A DNA stretch of 64,000 nt from positions 682,001-746,000 of the forward strand of contig NZ_JABBGF010000002.1 in assembly GCF_012927265.1 (NCBI RefSeq). Reading direction: 5' to 3'. The notes beneath the pieces are model-generated. The model ran no database searches. It was not told the origin of the DNA and saw nothing but the letters and a program-made list of their open reading frames with translations. The position numbers and the translations under genes are program-made. Positions 40,780 through 49,814 of the stretch are shown one piece after another. This stretch comes from Chryseobacterium cheonjiense (GTDB taxonomy: Bacteria; Bacteroidota; Bacteroidia; Flavobacteriales; Weeksellaceae). How positions within the stretch are numbered: position 1 is the first letter of the stretch; the number at the start of each line of letters is the position of its first letter.

Positions 40780-40816
40780 AATATTGAATTTTAAATCTTA
40801 AATATTGAATTTTAAA
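40780..40816. repeat. Tandem 16-base direct repeat
   Basis: AATATTGAATTTTAAA occurs twice (40780-40795 and 40801-40816) with a five-base spacer. The second copy covers the sufA stop codon. Possibly a duplicated insertion end or target. Confidence 0.6.
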
Positions 40817-41141
40817 GAGAAAAACTTTCTCCGCATCCGCATGTTCTGGATGCATTAGGATTGTTAAAAACAAATCCTTTTCCGTTTAAACCTCCTGAAT
40901 ATTCAAGAGTTGTTCCTGCGAGGTATAAGATAGACTTTTTGTCGACAACAATTTTAATGTTATTGTCCTCAAAAATTTGATCAGTGTCTGTTTTTTGGTT
41001 GTCAAATCTCAAAACATATTCTAAACCAGAACATCCTCCGCTTTTCACCCCCACTCTTATATAGTCTTCAACAGGGTTAAAGCCTTCCTCTGTCATCAGC
41101 TGGACGGCTTTTGCCTTTGCTTGATCTGATACTTTTATCAT
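40812..41141 (-). CDS. sufA: HesB/IscA-family Fe-S carrier SufA
   Basis: A 109-residue A-type carrier, first gene of the suf operon. The three conserved cysteines are visible: VGVKSGGCSGLEYVLRF (Cys about residue 38) and RTCGCGESFSL at the C-terminus (about 102 and 104). It accepts clusters from SufBCD and delivers them to apo-proteins. Starts 28 bases after a promoter box. The stop codon overlaps a direct repeat. Confidence 0.93.
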   Translation of the reverse strand: MIKVSDQAKAKAVQLMTEEGFNPVEDYIRVGVKSGGCSGLEYVLRFDNQKTDTDQIFEDNNIKIVVDKKSILYLAGTTLEYSGGLNGKGFVFNNPNASRTCGCGESFSL

Positions 41142-41169
41142 TGTATTTATTTAGAATGATTTAATAATG

Positions 41170-41177
41170 CAAAAATA
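41170..41177 (-). promoter_or_regulatory. suf operon -7 box
   Basis: TATTTTTG on the minus strand, an exact TAnnTTTG match, 28 bases before the sufA start. No good TTG at the usual spacing and no visible regulator site. Confidence 0.5.
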
Positions 41178-41241
41178 CGAACAATAATTAGTATATAAAA
41201 ATTAGCGATTTTATTTTATCGATTTTTATTATTGATGGCTT

Positions 41242-41249
41242 TAACTTTG
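41242..41249 (+). promoter_or_regulatory. -7 box of the GLPGLI gene
   Basis: TAACTTTG, an exact TAnnTTTG match, 36 bases before the start codon at 41286, divergent from the suf promoter. Confidence 0.5.
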
Positions 41250-41285
41250 TAAAGATTTTAAAATCCAAACTATAAATTTACCTTA

Positions 41286-42113
41286 ATGAAAAAACTAGGC
41301 ATCATCGCTTTATCATTATTCGTGCAGACTCTTTTTGCCCAGACCAACAGATTTGTGTATCAGGTCACCATGAAGCCGGACGCATCTAATAAAAATGATA
41401 CTAAAACAGAAAATGCATATCTCGATATTTCTCAGGAAAAATCGGTATTCTATTCTGAAAACAGGATTAAGAGAGATTCTGTAATACAGGCTACCATACA
41501 AAGTGGTGGAGCAAGGAGTTTTAACAGGGACCAAATGGAAAATCTGAGATCTAATATTAATTACTCTGTAGAAAAAGATAAAAAAAGCCAGAAGACTATT
41601 TTTAAGGACAGAATAGGGAGAGATGTTTACACGTATGAAGAAGACAGGCCTATCAGCTGGAAAATATTTCCTGAGACCACAAAAATAGGAGAGTATAAGG
41701 TGCAAAAAGCTGAAACTGATTTTGGAGGAAGAAAATGGACCGCATGGTTCACCACAGATTTGCCTTATCAGGACGGGCCGTACAAATTCGGAGGACTTCC
41801 GGGGCTTATCGTAAAAGTGGAAGATGATAAAGGAGAATATTCTTTCGATCTGATGAAAAATTATAAAATTGCTGATTTTCCTGCATTAAATCAGTTCGGA
41901 AATATCATTAAAGTAAAAAGAACCGATTATGTAAAGCAGCAGAAAAAATTCATGGAAGATCCTATGGCTTTCATGTCACAAGGTGGCGGGACAATGAGAA
42001 TCGGTGGGGGTAACCGTGGAGGCGGCGGAAATCCTGCAGAAATGCGAAAGAGAATGGAAGATCGAGTAAAAGAAGAGGCTAAGAAAAACAGTAATCCAAT
42101 CGAACTGCAATAA
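41286..42113 (+). CDS. GLPGLI family secreted protein
   Basis: A 275-residue protein with signal peptide MKKLGIIALSLFVQTLFAQ. The family-naming motif is GLPGLIVKVEDDKGEYSFDL (about residues 176-195), preceded by WTAWFTTDLPYQDGPYKFG. It ends in a low-complexity Gly/Met/Arg stretch (QGGGTMRIGGGNRGGGGNP) and a charged helix. GLPGLI proteins are Bacteroidota-specific envelope proteins, often next to TonB-dependent receptors, but none is here. A terminator follows. Confidence 0.9.
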   Translation: MKKLGIIALSLFVQTLFAQTNRFVYQVTMKPDASNKNDTKTENAYLDISQEKSVFYSENRIKRDSVIQATIQSGGARSFNRDQMENLRSNINYSVEKDKKSQKTIFKDRIGRDVYTYEEDRPISWKIFPETTKIGEYKVQKAETDFGGRKWTAWFTTDLPYQDGPYKFGGLPGLIVKVEDDKGEYSFDLMKNYKIADFPALNQFGNIIKVKRTDYVKQQKKFMEDPMAFMSQGGGTMRIGGGNRGGGGNPAEMRKRMEDRVKEEAKKNSNPIELQ

Positions 42114-42118
42114 ATCAA

Positions 42119-42143
42119 CCCCCGAAGAGAATCTTCGGGGGTT
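42119..42143. terminator. Terminator between convergent genes
   Basis: CCCCCGAAGA (42119-42128) pairs with TCTTCGGGGG (42132-42141), followed by TTTTGTTTT. It ends GLPGLI and may also serve the converging metallopeptidase gene. Confidence 0.9.
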
Positions 42144-42166
42144 TTGTTTTAAAGTTGATTTAAATT

Positions 42167-43018
42167 CTATCTTAAAAGTTGGTTGAAGGTATCGCCTTGT
42201 CTGATATCTCCGGTGTTGTATCCTTTCATAAACCATTCTTTACGCTGTGCAGAAGAACCGTGGGTAAAGCTTTCCTGATTCACATATCCCTGAGATCTTT
42301 TCTGGATATTATCATCTCCAACAGCTTCTGCAGCATCAATCGCAGATTGAATGTCTCCCGGTTCCAGAATATGTTTTTCAGCATCCGTCCTTTTTGCCCA
42401 AAGTCCTGCATAAAAATCTGCCTGTAATTCTGTTGCTACGGAAATCCTGTTCATTTCTGCTTCGCTATATTGCCCGCTTCTTCGCATTTCGTCTACTTTT
42501 TGCGTAGTTCCCAAAAGGGTCTGAACATGATGGCCGACTTCGTGTGCAAGAACATAGGCAACTGTAAATTCTGTTACTTCTGCTCCGAATTGTTTCTGCA
42601 GTTCATTAAAGAAGCTCATATCCATATAAACGGACTGATCTGCGGGGCAGTAAAAAGGTCCCATTGCTGCCTGTGCAGTTCCGCAGCCGGATCGTGTTGT
42701 GCTTTCAAAAAGTACGATTTTCGGAGGTTCGTAGGTCATCCCGTTTTCAGTAAAAACCTGCTCCCAGGTATTGGTATTCCATTTTCCCATCATGTCTACC
42801 ATTTCTCCGATTTTTCTTTCTTCCGCTGAGAGTTCTCTCTGCTCGGTTTGTGCTGTACCGGAACTGTTTCCGGAAGAAAGTATGGAAGAAGGGTCTCCTC
42901 CCAGAAAAAAAACGATGGCAGCAATAATCAAAGTTCCCAATCCGCCCCCTACAACGGCTCCGCCGCCTAGTCCACGCCTGTCTTCTACGTTGCCGCCTCT
43001 GTCGTCAGTCCATCTCAT
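42167..43018 (-). CDS. YpfJ-type neutral zinc metallopeptidase
   Basis: A 283-residue membrane-anchored protein. The N-terminus has MRWTDDRGGNVEDRRGLGGG, typical of the family, then one membrane helix (GTLIIAAIVFFLGGD, about residues 28-42). The predicted metal-binding motif is HEVGHH (about 161-166) in VAYVLAHEVGHHVQTLLGT, with the downstream ATELQADFYAGLW supplying the third ligand. Proteolysis in this family is predicted, not shown in detail. Confidence 0.9.
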   Translation of the reverse strand: MRWTDDRGGNVEDRRGLGGGAVVGGGLGTLIIAAIVFFLGGDPSSILSSGNSSGTAQTEQRELSAEERKIGEMVDMMGKWNTNTWEQVFTENGMTYEPPKIVLFESTTRSGCGTAQAAMGPFYCPADQSVYMDMSFFNELQKQFGAEVTEFTVAYVLAHEVGHHVQTLLGTTQKVDEMRRSGQYSEAEMNRISVATELQADFYAGLWAKRTDAEKHILEPGDIQSAIDAAEAVGDDNIQKRSQGYVNQESFTHGSSAQRKEWFMKGYNTGDIRQGDTFNQLLR

Positions 43019-43095
43019 AGTTGTATTATTTTGTGATATATAAATTTAGAAATTTAAAATCTAATTTCTTTATGGATGGCAAAATATTTTAGCAA

Positions 43096-45183
43096 TTATC
43101 GATTAAGTTGGTTTTTCTTCAGCCAGTATGAGGTAGACTGATATGCGGAGATAGCCTGTTCGATAAGCTTTTTATTCTGAAGATCCCCCTTTACATATTT
43201 TTCATCATAATACAGATTAAATTCCGGAGAAAGGCTGTTTTTTTGCTGTGTTAAAGCATATTGTTTAACTTTTTTTAGCGGAGAAATAACAGTTAAATAA
43301 TTATCTTTAATGAATCCGAGATCCTGATAGGTGGCTACATAAGCTTTAGGCTGAAACTCTTTTGAGAACACGTCCTGTCCCAAAAATTTAGTCTGATAAT
43401 TGAAATTAAGCAATCCTAAAAGCGTTGGCATCACGTCAATCTGCGACATGGTTTGTGTAAATTTCTGAGGCTGAATAAATCCTTCCGAAAAGATCATTGC
43501 AGGAATTTTATATTTATCCATCGGAAGTTCCGTGTCTCCTGCGCTTGAGGCACAATGGTCGGCAATAATAACAAAAACCGTATTGGGATACCAGTCTTGT
43601 TTTTTAGCCATTTCAAAAAACTTCCTAAGAGAATAATCGGTATATTTTACGCCGCCTTCTCTTGATTTTGCATCTCCGGGAATATCAATTTTTCCGTTAG
43701 GATAGGTAAAAGGACGGTGATTGGAGACCGTCATCCAATGGTTAAAAAACGGTTTTCCGGATTTTGCTTCGGCATTCATAGCCTGAATTGCTTTTTTCGC
43801 CATATCTTCATCTGCTACGCCCCAAACGTTGGCAAAGGAGATTTCCTCCGGCTTGAAATTATTTCGGTCAACAATATCATATCCATTACCTTCGTAAAAG
43901 TCTTTCATATTATCGAAATAGCTGTAACCGCCATACAGGAACTTTACATCATAACCTTTTGATTTGAAAACACTTCCTGTCGTAAATTTGTTTTTGTTGT
44001 TTTCTCTTTTGATAATGCTTTCTCCGGCAGTTGGCGGAATGCAGAGTGTAAGTGCTTCAAGGCCGCGAACGGTTCTGTTTCCGGTAGCATAAAGGTTGGT
44101 AAACATGAGTGACTTATCTGCAAGGCTGTCCAGGAAAGGAGTTATTTTCTGTGTGTTTCCATAATGCGCCATAAAGTCTGCAGATAAACTTTCAATGGAA
44201 ATCAAAACCACATTTTTGTTTAATTCCGGTTTTTCAGACTGGATAGTTCTTTTTAAAACTGGCGGGGTGTATTGGCTCAGGAAATTCCTTTCTGCAATCT
44301 GCTGGTTAATCTGAGGATAAAACTGAAAATAATCCAGCTCATTATGCGTAAATGCCCAATAAAATTTTGGCAATCCGTTGGCCTGGATCTCATCTTCAAA
44401 AACGTTGTCAGATTTTAATTTTGTGGTGAAACTTAATCCTAAAAGACTTACGGCTACTAAAATGCAGAATGAAGTTAATAAAATGGCTTTCTGTTTTAGA
44501 TTTGGAAGAAATAAAAGTTCTGTTTTGGTCTTTTTATAAATGTAGAAGGTAAACGCTGTGGCAACGGCAAATATCGCCAGAAACAAAGGAACTACAGGAT
44601 AACTTTCCATAATGTTGCCGATAACTTCATTGGTATAGATCAGGTAATCTACCGCGATGAAATTATATCGCAATCCAAATTCATTATAGAAAAAATACTC
44701 GCTTACGGCATTAAAAATGATAAGAAGAACGTACAGGAAAACAGTAATGAAGTACATTGTATTCCTAATTTGTAAACGTTTTTTCGGCAGGAAAAGCATA
44801 AGGCTGAATATAATGATCTTGAGGCCTATAAATGCCAATGCTATTTCAGCGGCTGAGCCGCCATATTGCTTGAAAATATTATCCGGGATGAGAAGAATGT
44901 ATAAAAAGAAAGCACATAATAATCCCAGAATAATGTACCCGTAAGGCTTCTGATATTTTGAGTTGGATAAAAATACAAAATATACGGCCAGAAAAGGGCA
45001 TGTGAGAATGAACACAAAAATATCATTCACAATTCCGATCATCAGTATTTTAATTACCTCCAAAAAGTTGAAATCTGCGGTTGTAATAGGATGAAATAGG
45101 AATATCATTCTCACAAGAAATGAGATTGTCAGATAAAAAATACCTAAGTATAGAAAGGGTTTAATTTTTTGGATAAACATCAT
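43096..45183 (-). CDS. LTA-synthase-like sulfatase-fold membrane protein
   Basis: A 695-residue protein with five N-terminal membrane helices (residues 1-240) and a periplasmic alkaline-phosphatase-superfamily domain. That domain starts NKNVVLISIESLSADFMAHYG. The likely nucleophile is the Thr in GNRTVRGLEALTL (about residue 369). Metal ligands are in VFVIIADHCAS (Asp-His, about 540) and GVADEDMA. In Gram-negatives such proteins act as phosphoglycerol or phosphoethanolamine transferases rather than making lipoteichoic acid; the acceptor here is unknown. Single gene. Confidence 0.85.
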   Translation of the reverse strand: MMFIQKIKPFLYLGIFYLTISFLVRMIFLFHPITTADFNFLEVIKILMIGIVNDIFVFILTCPFLAVYFVFLSNSKYQKPYGYIILGLLCAFFLYILLIPDNIFKQYGGSAAEIALAFIGLKIIIFSLMLFLPKKRLQIRNTMYFITVFLYVLLIIFNAVSEYFFYNEFGLRYNFIAVDYLIYTNEVIGNIMESYPVVPLFLAIFAVATAFTFYIYKKTKTELLFLPNLKQKAILLTSFCILVAVSLLGLSFTTKLKSDNVFEDEIQANGLPKFYWAFTHNELDYFQFYPQINQQIAERNFLSQYTPPVLKRTIQSEKPELNKNVVLISIESLSADFMAHYGNTQKITPFLDSLADKSLMFTNLYATGNRTVRGLEALTLCIPPTAGESIIKRENNKNKFTTGSVFKSKGYDVKFLYGGYSYFDNMKDFYEGNGYDIVDRNNFKPEEISFANVWGVADEDMAKKAIQAMNAEAKSGKPFFNHWMTVSNHRPFTYPNGKIDIPGDAKSREGGVKYTDYSLRKFFEMAKKQDWYPNTVFVIIADHCASSAGDTELPMDKYKIPAMIFSEGFIQPQKFTQTMSQIDVMPTLLGLLNFNYQTKFLGQDVFSKEFQPKAYVATYQDLGFIKDNYLTVISPLKKVKQYALTQQKNSLSPEFNLYYDEKYVKGDLQNKKLIEQAISAYQSTSYWLKKNQLNR

Positions 45184-45351
45184 TTATTAATTAAACGTTA
45201 ATTCCTGCAAATGTAGCTATTGAATGTAATTCTTCAATATAAAATCTTAAAATTTAGGAATATTTGTAAAATTTATAATTATTTAAAATAACATTAAGAA
45301 TATACCATTATCGGGCGGTTTATCATGTGTTTTTTATTTACATTGATAAAA

Positions 45352-45376
45352 AAAAGGACTGTTGTTAAACAGTCCT
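45352..45376 (-). terminator. Terminator of the ribH transcript
   Basis: AGGACTGTT (45355-45363) pairs exactly with AACAGTCCT (45368-45376), followed by TTTTTTT on the minus strand. It is 26 bases after the ribH stop. Confidence 0.9.
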
Positions 45377-45402
45377 CAAATATTTAAAAGCTATAGGCTT
45401 AT

Positions 45403-45921
45403 TTATGAATGGCCAAATCCTATATTTCCCTTTTTACCGGATAGATTTTTCCTGAAATCGATCATTCTTAATGCGGTAACTGCTGCTTCAACACCTTTAT
45501 TTCCCAGATCTCCACCGCTTCTTGCAATGGATTGTTCTTTCGTATCGTCCGTAAGAACGCAGAAAATAGTCGGTGTGTCTGTAAGTATATTACAGTCTTT
45601 AATGCCTTGGGCAACCGCTGAACATACGTAATCAAAATGAGGCGTTTCTCCACGGATTACACAGCCGATAGAAATTACGGCATCATATTTACGTTCTTTA
45701 CAAAGCTGCATGCTTGCATAGTTCAGTTCAAAAGCACCCGGAACCGGGAAAAGCTTGATGTTTTCAGGCTTAACACCTTCTTTTTGAAGGATTTCCAATG
45801 CTGCGTCGCGAAGATTATAGGTTACAAAGTCATTCCACTCAGAAAAAACAATGCCGATAGAAAATTCATCGGCATTGGTTATATGAAGTGGCTTATAATC
45901 AGAAAGATTAACTGTTGCCAT
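45403..45921 (-). CDS. ribH: 6,7-dimethyl-8-ribityllumazine synthase
   Basis: A 172-residue enzyme of riboflavin synthesis that condenses 5-amino-6-ribitylamino-uracil with 3,4-dihydroxybutanone phosphate. Motifs: FSIGIVFSEWNDFVTYNL, PGAFELNYA (about residue 62), IGCVIRGETPHFDYVCSAVA (about 88) and the C-terminal ARSGGDLGNKGVEAAVTALRM. Only three bases separate it from the stop of the TPR gene upstream, so the two form one operon. Confidence 0.95.
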   Translation of the reverse strand: MATVNLSDYKPLHITNADEFSIGIVFSEWNDFVTYNLRDAALEILQKEGVKPENIKLFPVPGAFELNYASMQLCKERKYDAVISIGCVIRGETPHFDYVCSAVAQGIKDCNILTDTPTIFCVLTDDTKEQSIARSGGDLGNKGVEAAVTALRMIDFRKNLSGKKGNIGFGHS

Positions 45922-45924
45922 TTT

Positions 45925-46632
45925 TTAGTAATATTTAGTCATTTCAATATAAGAGTCAGACATTCCGTTGTCATAGTCCTGATATTTTTCGTCAATTGTA
46001 GCAAAATATTTTTTAGCATCGGCTTTTTTGTTTAATCCTAAAGCCACAATACCTGCTTTTCTTGTGAAATAATAAGTTGTATACGGATCGTCTGAAGCAG
46101 AAGCTGCCTTATCCAGCAATTGCAATGCGTCTTCATTTTTATTAAGACCAGATTGTGCATCTGCCATTGCACCGTATTTCATTGCCATCAACGTTTTGTT
46201 GTCTGATGAAAATTTATCCAAAAGATCGTATGCTTCCTGGAATTTTCCTTCCTTAAACTTAAGGATTCCGGCATTGTAAGCAGAAAGCTTACCAACATTG
46301 GTTGCGGAATATTCATTATACGTTCCCAAGAAACCTGGATTTGCAGCAGATTTACCGCCAAGTGCCTCTTTTTCTTTTCCTTCAGTAAGATTTTTCTGAG
46401 CGGCAAGGAAACTTTTTACAGCTTCAGCATTTTTAGGAGTCACTACAAATTGTTTGTAAGCGAAGAATCCCAGAACGCCTAAAACAAGCACCCCGAAAAC
46501 AATACCCAATGGTTTTGAATATCTTTCTATAAATCTTTCGGTGTTTAAAGCTTCTCTGTCAAGATCTTTAAAAAACTCCACTGTTTCTTTACCTTCTTGC
46601 TCATTTTGAGCATTCTTTGTAATTTTTGCCAT
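45925..46632 (-). CDS. Membrane-anchored TPR protein (YfgM-like)
   Basis: A 235-residue protein with a cytosolic charged N-terminus (QEGKETVEFFKDLDREALNT), one membrane helix (PLGIVFGVLVLGVLGFFAY, about residues 41-59) and a periplasmic TPR domain (KFKEGKFQEAYDLLDKF, ALGLNKKADAKKYFATID). This architecture matches YfgM-type chaperone/translocon accessory proteins. It precedes ribH by three bases; the linkage with riboflavin synthesis is common in flavobacteria but not functionally explained. Confidence 0.8.
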   Translation of the reverse strand: MAKITKNAQNEQEGKETVEFFKDLDREALNTERFIERYSKPLGIVFGVLVLGVLGFFAYKQFVVTPKNAEAVKSFLAAQKNLTEGKEKEALGGKSAANPGFLGTYNEYSATNVGKLSAYNAGILKFKEGKFQEAYDLLDKFSSDNKTLMAMKYGAMADAQSGLNKNEDALQLLDKAASASDDPYTTYYFTRKAGIVALGLNKKADAKKYFATIDEKYQDYDNGMSDSYIEMTKYY

Positions 46633-46830
46633 AAATTGTTAAAAATTGAAATGCAAATTTAATTGTTTCTGAATGATTTGCAAAATACTTTGTGCGTATT
46701 GTTGATTTTTATTTAATCAAAGAAAGGAAATGTGAATTCTCAGGTGTTATTTGATTAAAAAAATGCTCCGACAATTTTCAGTTTGACAGTGCTAACAATT
46801 TACAGTTATAGTAACATATAGTATCAGAAC

Positions 46831-46856
46831 TGTCATGCTGAACTTGTCGAAGCATC
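46831..46856. repeat. REP-like palindromic repeat
   Basis: TGTCATGCTGAACTTGTCGA followed by AGCATC. The ATGCT/AGCAT arms form an imperfect hairpin. This sequence is a known dispersed REP-like phrase in Bacteroidota genomes. It lies between the TPR/ribH unit and apt, 12 bases past the apt stop codon. I see no second copy in this window. Confidence 0.55.
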
Positions 46857-46867
46857 AATATTTTGGA

Positions 46868-47404
46868 TTAATATTCTAATATATGATATACCTCCGCATT
46901 GAATTTTTTTAATTTTTCTTCTCCGTTTAAATCCTTTAAACCAATCAGAAAGCTGAACTGGGAAACAGTTGCTCCCTGCTTTTCGACAAGTTTTGCTGCT
47001 GCTTCCGTCGTTCCTCCGGTTGCCAGCAGATCGTCATGGATAAGGACTTTTTGTCCCGGCTTTATCTGTCCTTCACGCGTTTCGATGACGGCACTTCCAT
47101 ACTCAAGGTCATACTTTTCTGAAATAACAGGCGGAGGAAGTTTGCCTGATTTTCTTATTAAAATAAAAGGAACTTCAAGGGCGACAGCGATGGCAATCCC
47201 GAAAAGATAACCCCGGCTTTCGATCCCGCAGACAGCATCTACTTTTCCTTTACTAAACGCTACAAGGTCTGCGATTACATCTTCGTATAATTTAGGATCT
47301 AAAAAAATAGGAGAGATATCTTTAAACTGAATTCCCGGAATCGGAAAATCAGGAACATTTTCTATTGTTTCTCCCAGTCTCATGATGAGTTCTTGTGAAG
47401 CCAT
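46868..47404 (-). CDS. apt: Adenine phosphoribosyltransferase
   Basis: A 178-residue purine-salvage enzyme making AMP from adenine and PRPP. Motifs: FKDISPIFLDPKLY, VCGIESRGYLFGIAIAVAL, PFILIRKSGKLPPPVISEKY and the PRPP-binding loop VLIHDDLLATGGTTEAA (about residue 125). Two bases separate its start from the stop of the preceding lipoprotein gene, so they share a transcript. Confidence 0.95.
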   Translation of the reverse strand: MASQELIMRLGETIENVPDFPIPGIQFKDISPIFLDPKLYEDVIADLVAFSKGKVDAVCGIESRGYLFGIAIAVALEVPFILIRKSGKLPPPVISEKYDLEYGSAVIETREGQIKPGQKVLIHDDLLATGGTTEAAAKLVEKQGATVSQFSFLIGLKDLNGEEKLKKFNAEVYHILEY

Positions 47405-47406
47405 TT

Positions 47407-48600
47407 CTAAGGGTTGATTTTATAGCTGGAAATTTTCCATTCGCCGTTTACATTTTTTAATCCGAAAGTTGCTTTTAAAGAAGTTGTTCTTCCGTTTTTA
47501 TCGGTAACGTCGTAGGTTGCATTGACGCTTGCGACATTAGGGTTGGAAAGATTCGTGGTGATATTTTTTACGCTCACGGTTTTCACGGATCCGAAACCTG
47601 AAGTAGGATTGGAGAACGATTCGTAGCTTCCCCAGCTTGGGTTGCTGGAAGAGTTGTAGGCAGCTTTTAAGTTTTGAGAGCTTACATTGTTTAAAAATCC
47701 TGAAACCACGTTCTTAGGATCTGCAGCCGGTTGTTTTGGCGTTGCAGGAGTCGTTGGTGCTGCATTTGGGTCTGTGGATGGTACTGTCGCACCAGGATTA
47801 TTCGGATCGATCACAGCGGGATCCTGACTTACAGCCATTGAGTCTACTACCACAGGAGCCGGCACTTTCAGTAATGAAGGGTTTACATCTAACCCTATTT
47901 TTGTCATCTTGAACGTTTTAGCCGTTGTTTTTACCGATACGGTGATGTCAATTTTATTATCAACGACTTTAGCTGCAGGGATGGATGAGAATTTTAAATT
48001 AAATCCTTTAAAATTATTATCCTGCATCAGGTTTTTGGCTGTAGAAAGCTTTACCCCATTGCTGAAAATCTCAAGAGTAGCTTCCAATCCTGCTCCTGTA
48101 AAAGAAACGGGGTTTCCGGCATTATCCACAAGTCGGGGAACAATCTGGATAGCGGTTGGTGAGCCTGTCCCGTCATCACCTGTTGGTCGTGTAGTAATGC
48201 TGAGTGAGTTGGCTTTTACGTCATTAGGATCACTTTCTTTTGCTTTATCGTCGCCGAAAATATTCATTTCACCTAATGATGGAGGGGCATTACTGGCCCA
48301 TTCGATACCGTTTTTCTGTGCTACCTGGTCTGCCATTGCCATGATCTCAGGAACTTTTTTACCATTAATCAGCTGGCCCAGCGCTTTTAATTCTGCAACA
48401 TCACCATCGGCTTCCACTCCGAAGGTCTTTAAAATATAAAGTGCTTCATTAAACTTAATCTGTTTAATGGTTGGAAGACTTGCCGTCATATCATTGATGC
48501 TCGACTGTAAAGTTTTCGTGTTGGTGGCATCTACCGAATCTTTTTTGCATGCTGTAAAAAGCAACAAACTGAGAATTAGCAGAAAAGACAACTTTTTCAT
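47407..48600 (-). CDS. Lipoprotein with NTF2-like C-terminal domain
   Basis: A 397-residue lipoprotein; lipobox LLLFTACKK, Cys at about 18. The N-terminal part is helical (NDMTASLPTIKQIKFNEALY). A beta-rich domain (LSITTRPTGDDGTGSPTAIQ and onwards) follows. A Pro/Thr/Asp/Ala-rich linker (about residues 262-290) leads to a C-terminal NTF2-like domain resembling DUF4878: VVSGFLNNVSSQNLKAAYN, VNATYDVTDKNGRTTSLKAT and ATFGLKNVNGEWKISSY. Surface or periplasmic; function unknown. Operon with apt. Confidence 0.7.
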   Translation of the reverse strand: MKKLSFLLILSLLLFTACKKDSVDATNTKTLQSSINDMTASLPTIKQIKFNEALYILKTFGVEADGDVAELKALGQLINGKKVPEIMAMADQVAQKNGIEWASNAPPSLGEMNIFGDDKAKESDPNDVKANSLSITTRPTGDDGTGSPTAIQIVPRLVDNAGNPVSFTGAGLEATLEIFSNGVKLSTAKNLMQDNNFKGFNLKFSSIPAAKVVDNKIDITVSVKTTAKTFKMTKIGLDVNPSLLKVPAPVVVDSMAVSQDPAVIDPNNPGATVPSTDPNAAPTTPATPKQPAADPKNVVSGFLNNVSSQNLKAAYNSSSNPSWGSYESFSNPTSGFGSVKTVSVKNITTNLSNPNVASVNATYDVTDKNGRTTSLKATFGLKNVNGEWKISSYKINP

Positions 48601-48649
48601 TTTTTTCCGTTTGCCACAAATTTAGTAAAACGTTTATTAATAGAGGATT

Positions 48650-49663
48650 TTATTTTATATTTTGTTTTTCTTTTAAATCATCTTTGAAAAAGGAACTGAA
48701 AACGGACTGCATATTCGGAAAATCCGGACTTTCCCAATAATTTGTGGCGTAGCTGCTGTTTTTAATGTCAAATTTATTTTTTTCTGTATCATTTTCGTTT
48801 TTAAAAACTAACTCTGTAGGATAGAAGTTTCTGTAAACAATTAGCTGGTTGTATTCGGGCTCACTTTTATGTTTAAGTTTTAGAAAAGCAATTTCATTAT
48901 ATTCTAATAAATCTCTAAGTGTTTTTGAGGTATCTTTCCCGTAGGCAGCGTTGATAATTGTTCTTACATCAAAGAACCGATATCCGAAAAGCGCAAATTC
49001 TTTTTCCTGTAATGCTTCACCGGTGATCTCGATCTGATCTTTCTGCTGGCCTTTTAGTTCTTTAATTACAGAATTCTTTTTCTTGTACTCCAAAATATTT
49101 CCTACTTCTTTCATTTCAGGAAGTCTCAGCATTGCCTGATAATCCCACATTCCGGTTTGTTTTTTCTCGAAAGTTGCGTCTTCCAGCCTGAAAATACGGT
49201 ATTGTTCTACATTGGCTGATTTCAGCTTTTTTGTTTTGTTATCGAAAATATAGGTAACGATTCCGTCTGTGTAGCAATTAAGTTTATTATTAACGGTAAC
49301 ATAGGCATTGAAGTTTCCTTTTACAAAAATGTATTTTGCAGGCTTATTATTTTTAATGACAACCGCCTCGATATCTTTTATACGATCATTAATTTTAATG
49401 ATATCCTGATTAAAATCTGAATAAGACAGTGTTGCTACTGAAATATTATCATACACCAGCTGGAATTTTTCCTTGTCAGGTTTTATTAAGTTTTTATCAA
49501 TCTTACCATCTATATCTGAATACGCAACAATGCTTCCGTCTTTTCCGAATACAGAAACTTTGGGAAGAGGTTTGTTTGTCTTTTCAGAAATGAAAGTAAT
49601 GGTTTGTGCATTAAAAAAATGGACAGCAAATGTCAAAAGTAATAATAAGAGACTTTTCTTCAT
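48650..49663 (-). CDS. Secreted protein, unknown family
   Basis: A 337-residue protein with signal peptide MKKSLLLLLLTFAVHFFNAQ. The first mature domain (ISEKTNKPLPKVSVFGKDGS, YSDIDGKIDKNLI) resembles the carboxypeptidase regulatory-like fold common in Bacteroidota surface proteins. A beta-rich middle (VTVNNKLNCYTDGIVTYIFD) and helical C-terminal half (GKDTSKTLRDLLEYNEIAFL) follow, with no motif I recognise. The start is 152 bases from the actF stop, past a terminator. Expression looks independent. Confidence 0.6.
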   Translation of the reverse strand: MKKSLLLLLLTFAVHFFNAQTITFISEKTNKPLPKVSVFGKDGSIVAYSDIDGKIDKNLIKPDKEKFQLVYDNISVATLSYSDFNQDIIKINDRIKDIEAVVIKNNKPAKYIFVKGNFNAYVTVNNKLNCYTDGIVTYIFDNKTKKLKSANVEQYRIFRLEDATFEKKQTGMWDYQAMLRLPEMKEVGNILEYKKKNSVIKELKGQQKDQIEITGEALQEKEFALFGYRFFDVRTIINAAYGKDTSKTLRDLLEYNEIAFLKLKHKSEPEYNQLIVYRNFYPTELVFKNENDTEKNKFDIKNSSYATNYWESPDFPNMQSVFSSFFKDDLKEKQNIK

Positions 49664-49763
49664 GGTTAATTTTATTAATAATTAAAATCTGACTTTTATG
49701 TATAAGACAACAAAAATTAAAAAAAGTTGCATGAACTTTTATTTTTTTTTGAATTAAAACAAA

Positions 49764-49790
49764 AAAGACTGATCATTACAATCAGTCTTT
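49764..49790 (-). terminator. Terminator of the act operon
   Basis: AAAGACTGAT (49764-49773) pairs exactly with ATCAGTCTTT (49781-49790), then a T run on the minus strand. It is 25 bases past the actF stop and closes the complex III operon. Confidence 0.9.
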
Positions 49791-49814
49791 CGGTTTTATC
49801 TTATTATAAATTCC

